Shown: positions 43,353-54,300 of the stretch, one piece after another
How the letters are laid out: every line of letters starts with the position of its first letter
Position numbering within the stretch: position 1 is the stretch's first letter
Source: Mesostigma viride
Taxonomy: Eukaryota; Streptophyta; Mesostigmatophyceae; Mesostigmatales; Mesostigmataceae
Length of the DNA stretch: 64,000 nt
Assembly: GCA_009746045.1 (NCBI GenBank)
Contig: RPFO01000299.1
Coordinates: 1,876,807-1,940,806, forward strand
Direction: 5' to 3'
Program-made: the position numbers and the translations under genes
Notes under the pieces: model-generated
Seen by the model: the letters and a program-made list of their open reading frames with translations, nothing else
Databases searched by the model: none
Told to the model about the DNA's origin: nothing

Positions 43353-46300
43353 CTACTGGCCTGGCTTCTGAGACGATTTTTGTGGGAACAGCCGCTTTTT
43401 CCTGCGCCCCGCACCCCTGGATTTCACTCTACGCACAATGGTAGTTTCCGCAGCCTTAGCCCGCGCAAACAGTTCCTTTGCAAGCTCCTCGTTGCCCATG
43501 GCCTGCTCCAGGGTGCCCCATTCCTGCGACAGCGTATGCGCAGAGAGGGAACGATGCACACAGCACACACAATGGAAACAAGGTCAGATTTTGCTTGCAT
43601 CCGCAGAACAGCGTGTTGTTGGACTACTCCCAAAATAGCCTTTCCAATTATAGGCTTGAAAAATGGAGGGAAAATCCAGCTGTGGAAAAATCTGCAGGGA
43701 CACCACCCTGCAGTCTCCCGGTGCTAGCATTTGCTACAAAGAAAGTAGTTCTTTCAAAGCATGCTAACATAGTTCCCCACGTGTGCGCAGCCTCACAGTG
43801 CCCACCATTGCCAGTGCTTGCTACCATGTTTGCTAGCACCACCACACACGTGCCTGCAGGGTGGGCGCGTTCTTCTCGTCCAGCAGCAGGCAGCGGCGCA
43901 GGAGGGCGCGCGCGGCGGGAATGCGGCCACGCAGCCGCTCGAGCCTTGCACAGGCGTGCAAGCAGAAGAGGTTGCGCGCGTCCACTGCCAGCCCCTGCCC
44001 GTACAGCTCCAGCGCGCGCTCCTGTTCGCCCTGCTCCTCCTCCAGCTTGGCCCACGCCTGCCAGGAGGGAGTGCAGAGGCAAGAGCATTGCGCGGGCAAC
44101 AGAGTTGCACAGTCAAGGGCATCGCGCAGGCAAAGGGAGTTGCGCGGTCAAGAGGGCCGCTGGAAACAACGGCACCAGATCCGCTAACAAACTGCGGGCA
44201 CCACGGACAAAGAACACACAAACCAGGGGACCCCACGGACAAGGGAGTTGTTGGCGAGAAAGAGAATAACAGAATAGAGAGCCGTTCACACGCAACGGAG
44301 CCACGGACAAAAAAGCCGCTCACAAGGGAGCCACACACACATGACTGCGGGGATACGGCCACACATGGGTTACTCCAGACCTGTGAGTGATGGTTTGGCT
44401 CGATCAGAGAACGCGAGGACAGGCAATCGTAAATGCATGTATGTATTTACACGATAGTTCCTCTCTATGTACTAGCATGTATATATACATAGAGATAGAT
44501 ACATGGAGATACATACATAGAGAGAGTGTATCTACATGTAGTGACTTTGAGGATGGTGGGGCATGCAACGTAGCAGGGGACAGCACAACAGGGGCAGGCG
44601 GCGGTGACGCTTGGATATCCCAGCGATAGGCGTGGGCGAAAAATGGCCATCATCCATCCACCATTTTCATCGCATCCCTCAAAGACACGTTAGGGCATAC
44701 CTGCCACGAGGGTACATTGGTCGGATCAATGTCCACCGCCTTCTGGAACAGTGTGCGCGCGCGGTCGATCTCCCCTGCGCGCGCCTCGGCCACGCCCCAC
44801 GCCTGGTAGATATAGCAGTTCTTCGGGTTCACTTTCAGACCCTCCTCAAACTTACGCCGCGCCGCGCCCAAGTCCCCCGCACCCGCCTCCGCGACGCCCC
44901 ACGACTGCCACAGTCGCGTGTCCTGTGGAGCCGCGTCCACGCCGGCTTGGAACAGCGTGCGAGCGGCAGCCATGTTGCCTGCCTTGGCCTCCACCTGCGC
45001 CCACCCTTGAAGCACGTAGGGGTTGGTGGGCGCCACGCGGGCCGCGCGCTTGAAGAGGGACCGGGCAGTGGGGATGTGGCCGCTGCGGGCCTCCCGCTGC
45101 GCCCACGCGTGCAGCGTGCGCACGCCCGCTGCTGACACACGCACGACTGAGGAGCCGTCGTCAAGGAGCAGGCTCTGCGGGCAAGGGGGGGGGAGGGAGT
45201 GCAGAAGCGGGTGCAGGCCGGGGGACAAGGGGACAGCAAGGGGGGAAACGGGGTGTAAAGAAAGGGGGCCAACAGAGGAACAAAGTCCCGTCTACAGCGG
45301 GTGCAGGGGCATGCAGACCAAAGACGGGGTTCGATGGGGTGAAGGGGATGGATGAACAGGGTGTGACAGGGTGCGGAGACTGAGAACAAGCGACTGTTGA
45401 GGGAGCTCACACAGCCATCGTAGATCTCATGTAACCGCTCCTTCTGATATGTCCCTCTAGGCAGCAAACGGTGATCTATGGAGTGCGCCTTGCTTGCGCC
45501 CCTTGTACATGCTTGGAAATAACAGTCGTAAGCGACATATACAATTAACATACATGTTCTAATGACTGAGATGTCAAATCATGTCACTCACGAGTTCTTT
45601 CTCACTCAACTTTCCACCGCACTCCCGTCCACGGTCCTTCCCCCCCCCCCCCCCCCGATGGGTCCCTCTCCATATCCATGGGTCCCCCTCCCCCTCCATT
45701 CATTCATTCACTTGCCACCGTTGGGAGAGTCACGGGGTCCCAACTTTTGAGTAGGTATCTTTCACCCTGATTGATGCACATCAACAAGGGGGCATGGGAC
45801 ACCCCCCTTCTCTCGTTGCCTTGAAAGGCAGGCCACAGGTTCAATTAAACTGCTGACTGGGAGAGTCTAGAAACTACGGTGGGTGCAACGAAGCTTCGAC
45901 ATAGCAAAAGCACAGAGGTAGGGCTGCCCCATGGTCCAGCGGCCACCTGTGAAGATAGGCTTGGAAGTCATTTAGAGGCGCCGGTTTGGGCGAATATACA
46001 GGCCTCTCCCGGAGCCTGAGGTTTTGTAGGGGCACACCCCGGGTTCACCCACAACCCCCACGGTTCTTTTATCGCCCACCCCTCCACAGTTCCCCTACAC
46101 CCACCCCTCCCTGGCCCCCACACCCACCCCTCCATGGTTCCCCCCCCCCCCGCCTCTTCATACTTCCCTGATCACCCACCTCGGACGCAGCGTCCAGGGC
46201 ATCCTCGAACAGGCGCGTGGACGTGCTAGTGTTGCCCACGTCCGCCTCCATCATCGCCCACGACTGCCAGGTGGCACGTTCCCACATGTTGTGGGCGGAG

Positions 46301-49300
46301 GCGAGCAAAAAAAAGGAGGGGGCAAGACCAGTCAGCAACCCTTCTTTCACGCGAGGAGAACACATGCTGTTCCCAGGGGAGCTTCCTTGGAAGAAATTTG
46401 CAGCAACACCTAGGAAAGATGCTTGTCTGGAATGAGGGAAAGGATACGTCGTATCTGATACCGCTGGCAGAGAACAATCACATAGACACAACCAGCAAAG
46501 GCCCACAACGAGCAGGCAGCAAAGGCACGCAATGAGCAAGGGCACAACTTTCCCAAGCCAGAGAGATTCGAGGGATAGGACATGTGCGTGACAACAAGAT
46601 TGGTTTCGGCATGGCCACACGTGGCGAGTTCAGTGGCGGGCGCCCGTATTTAGCTTACTGTGTGTCAGCTCCCGCCAGAGGGACGGCACGGCGCTGGTTG
46701 TCACTTGTCAGTCTCTAGGTTGACACTCATCACTACTAGGCGGCACACTTGGCAATTAAGCGACCCGCAGGTCAACGGCACACCCAGCGGGAGACCCAAC
46801 TTCGCGGCCCTGCACCTAGCCTGATCCGGCTCGGCGGCTGGCTCAGGCTTGCAGCCAGCGGTGGCGTGGTCAGGCCTGAGCTGGTAGTCGACCTAGACGG
46901 AACTTCTGCCATTGCCATGCCCTTGCGTATTCCCGAAAGCTTGTGACAATCATGATAGGCGATGGCGGCTTTGTGCCACGGCTGAACTGACAGTGGTCAC
47001 TGGTGGTCGGCGTAGTCGGCTGGCAGCAGGCAGAAAGCACAAGTTGCCACCGCGCCAGGCTGTTCAGAGCCTGTATGGCCACGTGTATGCAGCACACTGC
47101 ACAGTGCACCCATGACACACCCCGCCACCCTGTTGTGTGGCGGGAGGCCTGTGGGGTGGCGCCTCTGACACGGCCAACTGTGGGGTACTACCAACTACCG
47201 TGTGCTTTCAGCACGGCCAACCCGTGGCGAATGAGCTTCTACAGTGTAGCACCAGCACCACCCAACGTGGCATATTAGTTAATTAAGTAATTAAGAACAT
47301 AGCTCCGTGGGGAGCATATGTAACACCAAGCCCTGAGAAAGGGGCATCTATGGGTCTTAGATACAGTCTGGGCTACAACCTGCAGGTGTAGGATGTAAAC
47401 TGTCACCTGCTCGGGGTCCACAATGTGCACCTGCACCGCCATGATGGATCATGCATCCCGATCATGCTCGCACGGGGCGACATGAGGAGATGGTCTAGAA
47501 GGCCGGCATGCCATATGGGGTGGAAGATATATATAGCTACACAAGCGCTAGGGCATGGCTTCTCATGGGGTCATGGCTTCTCATGCTCGCACGGGGCAAC
47601 ATGGGGAGATGGCCTAGAAGGCCGGCATGCCATATGGGGTGGAAGATATATATAGCTACACAAGCGCTAGGGCATGGCTTCTCATGGGGTCATGGCTTCT
47701 CATGCTCGCACGGGGCAACATGGGGAGATGGCCTAGAAGGCCGGCATGCCATATGGGGTGGAAGATATATACAGCTACACAAGCGCATAGGGCATGGCAT
47801 ATTGGACCGGCTCAAAACAAGGGTGGTACCGCCACATTTCCCCAAAACTAGCGGGACACAGCCACGTTCGGCAGAAATCCGCCACTAATCGAAACTCTGA
47901 AAATAATGCATTACTGCTTACCATGCCGACTGGCTAGTGCCAACAGCCTCTCATTTCCAAAGCTTTCCTCCCCTCCGTGGCCACTCATTTTCACAGTTTT
48001 AGGCTGTCACGACCAGATGTAGCTCTGTGAGCGCCACGTGGTTCCCCGCCGCGTAACTTTAACTGCTCGCTACATCGCGCCAGTTCTGTGCCTGGCGAAA
48101 TTCGGGCCAATTCCGGTTGGACAGTGCAGGTACGGCACAAACTTTATGTACTTGCCTAGTTTCGCCGCATTTTCGCGTACTGGGATACACACGCTCCGCG
48201 TGGCCGCGTACAAGTCACCCTACCAGCGGCATATGGATGCCCTGTTTTTCTTACGCTGGCATGGCATTCTCCTCCCAGTATACCAGCGCTGTTGGCTTTG
48301 AGGATGCCTGAAACCTTCACCATGTGATGCTCAGGCCGCATGTGTACGGAGAAGAATACCCGCATGATGATGGGAATGCCCCCCCACCCCTTCATGCTGG
48401 CACCCGCATGGCCCGCACCTTGATGGTATCCACCGTTGCCTCCTTATCGCCACGCTGCTTGGCCACCGACAGCGCCTCCCGGAAGTGGTCCCGCGCCCGC
48501 GCTATCATCCCTGCCAGGGTCGACACACCCACAACAAGAGTTGCACGGAACACACACGCGCGTGGCGCACTAAGAGGAAGCAGAGGCGAGTCGTGCCCGA
48601 GCTAGTCAGCATTTGTCAGCATGTCAGGACAGACTTTGCCTTTTGGTCAGGAATAGACTGGTGAGGTCAGTGGTCCGCTTGCTAAAAATAGAAGTCATAG
48701 GCAATCCCATTGGGGCCAGTGCTGCACAAACAAACTGGGCGGGATCCTGCGGTACGACTTGATCCTACTAGCTACTGTTGAGCTGGCACCAGTGAGGCGC
48801 ATAATCAGGTGCACTGCAACACTGTGCCGACCGGAACGAACCGCGAGCAAGCAAGGCCGTGCTGTCTACGTGTCTGGTACAAGCCAGGTACACAACAATC
48901 AGGCCGTGCAGTGCTGAAAGCTGCGGTGGGGGCGGCGCACCTTTGGCTGCTTCCAGCTGAGCAAATGCGATCCACAGGTTTTCATCCCCAGGGTTGGCTT
49001 CCAGACTCTGCACAGGGAGGCACAATCAAACGGGAGCATGGCGACGTGGGGGAGTTTGCGTGGTCTAGAGGACGTTGGCATGCAAGCGGACAAGCAAGGA
49101 ATGCTAGGCATGAACTCAATCGAATGCAATGCTTACAACTATCGCTTACACATCCTTCTAGAATGGCCAACCGCTTACACAGTGTGGGCGATGTCTTCGG
49201 GCTATTTCTGCACTCGCAGCGAAGCGTTGTTTAAACGTGGGTCTGGCGAGCACAGGATATCTGCACGGTGTACTCGACAGCATTTGGTCATGGTTCAAGG

Positions 49301-50241
49301 ACTTGCAAACTAAATACATTCGAGATATGTAGAACATTGTTGGTGCGAAGCATCTCCCAACTACACACATCCGAGCTATATCGGGACTAAGCACCACTTG
49401 ACACGCAACAGTGGCCACCTGGACTGGCACACACACAAAAAATACGTTTTGGCTGTACAAGCCATCCCCCCAACGACCAACCACCCATGCCAGCAAACCA
49501 AGCGACACGCACCTGTTCCAGGAACTTTCTCGCGCCCTCCTCATCCCCCGCCTTGAGCATCTTGGCAGCGCGCTTGTGCGGTGCGATGCTGGCATCCCGG
49601 GGACCCCCTGGCGCTGACGCTGGCAACCCCGCGCCTTCCTCCTCCGCATCCCCCCTGCTGACATCACCACCTGCTGCAGCCGGCACGGCTCCCTCAGCCC
49701 CCATGCGCGCGCTCGCTACCCCACCGGCCTGCATTTCCTCGCCCCCCTGATTGCTCCTGCTGTCATCTCGCACATCCGATGGCGGCGCCGCCTCCTCCAG
49801 CGCATGCACGGCGGGCACTTTTACGCGTTTCTTCTTCTTGAGACCTGGCGGCGACACGAGCGCTGATGTCAGCATCGAACCCGATGATGGCGAGGACGCC
49901 CATGCGCTGCTGGCGGCCGCGGTGGCTGCCTGCGCGTTGGAGAACTGCATCAGCGATGATGAGGGGGATGGGACCGACACCTCAGACTGTGGCCTGCGTT
50001 GCTGGGCATGGTTGCCTGAATGGTCATCTGTCTTCGCTTCTGGCAACCGGGCCGCTGGCTCATGCTGCGCATGAACCGTGTGGGCCCTGCTGCTGCCTTC
50101 CATGGCCGCGGTTGTTGTTGCAACGCTGGCTGCCACCACCACCTCTGTGCTGCTGCTGGCGTCCTTCCCTTCCCCGATCGTGCTGCCCAGCTGTTCCAGG
50201 TAGGAGCGGTCCTGCAGGGTCAGCGATTGGCGCAGGGATAC
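43353..50241 (-). CDS. HAT/TPR-repeat protein, Mbb1/HCF107-like
   Basis: Exons proposed: 50241-49513, 49007-48941, 48510-48419, 46263-46180, 45174-44701, 44057-43854 and 43523-43353; phases agree throughout, giving about 606 residues plus any upstream start. The first 240 residues are low-complexity (Ala/Ser/Gly, KKKKRVKV). From FLEQSLEANPGDENLWIAFA on, the chain is tandem half-a-TPR repeats with the signature W-x-x-x-E-x-x-x-G-x-x-x-x-A-R-x-x-F (QSWGVAEAGAGDLGAARRKF, QAWGVAEARAGEIDRARTLF, AWAKLEEEQGEQERALELY). It ends in a basic tail (RGAGRRKKRLFPQKS). Such repeats form RNA-binding superhelices; Mbb1 and HCF107 protect the 5' ends of plastid psbB/psbH transcripts. Assignment to that family is inference from repeat spacing. 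Intron 6 appears to use a GC donor. The N-terminal exon is unresolved; a Met at 50310 is in frame. Confidence 0.75.
47282..47805 (-). mobile_element. LINE tail with 119-bp tandem units, in an intron
   Basis: TTAATTAAGTAATTAAG, then CATAGCTCCGTGGGGAGC and about 150 bases match the reversed 3' end at 12987-13200. From about 47467 a 119-base unit (marked by GGCCGGCATGCCATATGGGG at 47502, 47621 and 47740) is repeated three times. It lies in the intron 46264-48418 of the HAT gene. Confidence 0.75.
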
Positions 50242-50498
50242 CTGAGCACGGGGTGGGAGGGGGTCACGTAGGTGTAATTGTGGATGGAGGGGTGTGTGTG
50301 TGGGGGGCACGTGGATGGAGGGGAAGACGGGATAATATGGTCAGGCAGGTTGCAACCAATGTCGGGCAACAAAGGCGGCAATACGAGTATCAGGTGGCTT
50401 AGAACCCATGAATGCACACTAAGCACGAATAAGCAAGGAGCCAGAGCACTGCCCCCAGGGTCCTCCTGGCAGCCTCCTTCAGCCAAACAGAGCATGTT
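50242..50498. other. Upstream of recognised HAT-gene exons
   Basis: A first exon or promoter is expected here, but no convincing coding stretch or splice donor was found. Confidence 0.3.
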
Positions 50499-51176
50499 CA
50501 GTCATTACCGCGTAAGGTTGCGATCGACGCCTAACATTCGGCGTCGCAACTTAACGCGGCAACGCAACTGAACGGTAGAATTAGGCTAGCATCCCACCCC
50601 CTCCTCCTCTCACGGACATCTATACGGCATTTGACAGCTCTCGTCAAGCCCGGTCCAGCTTCAGCATGATCAAAGCTGCCCGAAGTCTTTTTCTGCTTTT
50701 CCATACCAGGTACCTTCTCATGATTTTGTGAGAAAGGCGGGCTGCCGCAATACACGCCGCCCGCTGGGTGCAGCCAGCCAGCCACACAGTGCGTGCCAGT
50801 CGGTGCCTGTGTTTTACTGATACCACAAATGTGCCTTTATCATGTGCGCCCTGCATGCTATGTACCGCAGTCCGCAGGCGGGCTGCAAATTAATTGGAAT
50901 TGCAAGGTTGCATTCGCGCTTTTCACTAGTAATTGCCAGGAGGCGGGGACGTCTGCGCGCCAGTGGCGCTTGCGTATTTTGCCGCCTAAAGCCACATCTT
51001 GGAAAAAGTGGCCTCCTGCGCGGCCAAAAATGGCCTGCCACCTAAAAATTGAGTCATTACCGCGTTCAGTTGCGATGGCACCGACGCGTAAGTTGCGGTC
51101 GCCGCCCAAACTTCGGCGTCGCAACTTAACGCGAAAATGCAACCATAAAAAACACAACGTAACGCGGTAATGACTG
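50499..51176. mobile_element. TIR element (MITE-like)
   Basis: The ends are inverted repeats over about 22 bases with three mismatches: CAGTCATTACCGCGTAAGG at the left, and at the right a terminus whose reverse complement begins CAGTCATTACCGCGTTACG. A second inward-facing left terminus at 51052 makes a nested unit of about 125 bp. Internal blocks (GAATTAGGCTAGCATCCC, GACAGCTCTCGTCAAGCC) recur in CRSH intron 1. No transposase and no clear target duplication were found. Confidence 0.65.
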
Positions 51177-51383
51177 TAGCTTAAACATGGCGGGCTTCGG
51201 TGCCCTACAGTTGCGGGCATGGGTTGTAGTCACACCTGCATCACATGCCCCCCCCCCCCCCCCCCCCCCCACACACACACACATTTGCACCGCATGGCGC
51301 GCCCCCGCCCTACACACAAGTAGATGCACCACATACACACAAGTAGATGCACCACATGGCCCCAACAGCTAAGCCGGCGCACG

Positions 51384-54300
51384 TCACCAGAGCCGCACCT
51401 GCTCGGTGAAGCGCAGGAACTCCTCTTTGCTGACGCGCCCGTCCGAGTTCTCATCCACCTGGACAAGGCGAACCGGCACACGGCAGAGAGCAGGAGGACC
51501 GGCCCGCAGCCGAGGGCAGGTGGACCGGCACGCAGCAGAGAGCAGGTAGGGATGGGCGTCAGCGCTAAAGACCTGCCACAACGCAACAGTTAGGCCCCAT
51601 GCTTTGCCGCATGGGAGCATGTCCGCAGCAGGTGAGGGCAGGGTGAGGCAGGCACCGCATATATTATCCAAGACACATCACCACCTGCATATATAATGGC
51701 ATGTCCTGGCATGTCCTGGCATATCCTGGCATATCCTAGTAATGACATCGTCCACCGCTCCCCATCGTGTCCTGGCCCCGCCCACAACCAGTACTTCCTG
51801 GTTATCCTACAAGGCACGATACCCATTCACAGTAGTTTCCACATGCAGACCCCCACGCGCATCTCCTGCTAAACTTTATCAGATTAGCGGCTGTACCATC
51901 CCCTGCCCCCACCCACCGCATGCAGTGCCTAGTCTACCACTTCATCTTATGATTTCCCGCCCCCACCCAACCCAAGCATTTCCTAGACCACCTACCTGTC
52001 TGCCCTACCAACCCTTGCCCCCACCCACCCTCCTGCTTGCCTACTAATCACTTTACCCACTCACTATACCAAACTCCCCCCACCCACCGCGCGCATCATC
52101 TCGGCCACATCCGCGTCGCGCTCGTCCGCCCCCAGCTCCCCCATGACCGCCCGCAGCTCCTCCGGGCTGATGTACCCATCGCCATTCTTGTCAAACAGCG
52201 CAAACATGGTGTCGTCCGCGCGTGACGCCGCCCCTGCGTCCTCCCCCAGCAACTGAGGGTCCACCACTGAGCCGAATCGAAGCGATGCCACGCGCGCGGC
52301 CGCCTCAGTAAAGGCGCGCAACTGCTTGACTTGTTCGGGGTCAGTCAGCCCGCCCTTGTACGCGCCGTGGGCCGCCACGCCCGCCTCTGCGAGCACGTCC
52401 ATCTCGCGCGTGCGGATCTGGAGCTCGACGAGAGGGCTGCGAAGAGAGGAGGAAGAGGAGGCGTCGCCTGTGGGGTCGGAGGGGGTGGCATGCCCAGGGG
52501 CCTCGTCATCCAGCGAGGCAGGCGCGACGGTGAACGTCACGTGCAGGCTCTGGTAGCCATTACCTTTCGGGTTCTTGATGTAGTCCTGCCAGGGGAAGGT
52601 GCACATAGAGCAGCATAGTAAGACGAACGACGAGGGCAGTTGAGCATGCAAGAATCTGGTGTAGTGTTTTGCAGTGCTTTGGGGCGGAGGGCAACCGCAG
52701 TTCATGCTCGCTCAGGGGCAGGTAGACACAGGGTCCAAGCGGAGAGGGAGAGATGCAAGCGGGCAAGTGGGTACAGAGCAAAGCGCAGAGCGGCAGAACA
52801 TCGAGGAGGGTGCAGCGCACGCAATGATGGGTAAGTTGAGGACGCGGCAGCGTACTGGGCCAAAGGCGAAAGCAGAGCTAGTATGCATGGTTCAGCAACG
52901 TAGGATGCGGGGGTCTGCCAACCGGTCGCATTGGCATGGACCTGTGTGGCCTACAATATGCCCCGATCCGTGCCCATACGTTCCGTGCTTGCCTACCAGG
53001 CGAGCGGTTCAGCCAGGCCCGATGCCCAAGAACAGAACAAGAGTGAAACTGAAAATGGAAACAGGAATGAGAGCTCACCTTGCGTCGCCCGGGCACCTCG
53101 TCCCACCCCAGCTGCTGCACCAGCTCCAGCGCACGGTAGCAGAGCATGGGGCCGTCTTCGTCCCGTTGCGGCGTCAGCACCAACCGCAGGCCCAGCCGGT
53201 CGTACACCTCCTCCCGCCCGCGCCCATCACGCACCTGGTAGGGTGCAGTGACATGTGGGACACGGACATGCGACGAGAATGCCTTTGTCAAGATACTAGA
53301 AATATGCTGGAAAGTACTGGAGAATCCAGCTAGCTGAAAGCATGTGACAGAATTAATGTTTCTCTCTAAGGGCACAGCCCAGCGATGTATCCAGGTATAA
53401 GCCACAGGAGGCAAACTCGGGCCAAGTGTATCGATGAGACAACCAGCGAAGGCCAGAAATCTGGAGAATCCGGACCATGGTACTGTAGCTCGCTGAGCCT
53501 GCCATATCTTATCTGCGTTTTCAGGATGATGAATGTGCATCATGAGCAGTCGTTCAGGATGATGAATATCCATGGAGATGGAAATGCGAATAGGTATTGG
53601 CCAGGGTTCCATCCACATGCATAGGACAGCCAGATGCTGTGCACCACGGCACAAGGGAAGAAAGAAGATAACACACATGGCTATTCAACAAGTGACATGC
53701 GTGTGAGTGGCCAACCGCACTAGCCATCCATCCACTGCCATGCCCCTTTCGCTAGAAACAAGGCCACAAACCTTGCTGGAGGCATGCCCTGCCCGCATTC
53801 CTGTACACTCCACATGAACCCAAGCACGCCTCCAAGATCATGCCCTCCCCAGCCCTTCTCTCGCAATCCATGCCATCTCTGCCCCCCCACCAACTACCCC
53901 CCCACAGCAGACCTTCCCAACCCACCACACGCCGGCCCCCAGAAACTACTTCCTGCCCCTCACCAGCTTCTTCATCGTGCTGAACAGGCTCTTGGTGCGC
54001 GACAACAGCTCGTACGAGCACAGCAGGCCGCTGCTGGCTCCCAGCACCTCGTCCTTTGCGATGGCCTCCGCCAGCTGTGCCCGGCACTGCTCCAGCGCGC
54101 GCGAGGACGCCGCTTCTTCCCGCCGCAACCAGCCGGCCACGCTGGCGTAGGACTCAGGGAACAAGCGCTGGAAGGCCGCATCCTCTAGCTGGTTGGTCAG
54201 GTCGGCGCACCCGAGCGCGTGCGCCATCGGGGCGTAGATCTGCATCGTTTCGAGGGCCAGGATCTGCGCCTGGTAGGGCGGCAGGGAGGACAGGTGGCGC

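Noticed and set aside
43478-44390. Plus-strand ORFs of 260 and 190 residues
   Set aside because: Antisense shadows of the HAT-gene exons at 43353-43523 and 43854-44057, which carry clear repeat signatures.
50499-51176. Autonomous DNA transposon
   Set aside because: Inverted ends are clear but no transposase frame is present.
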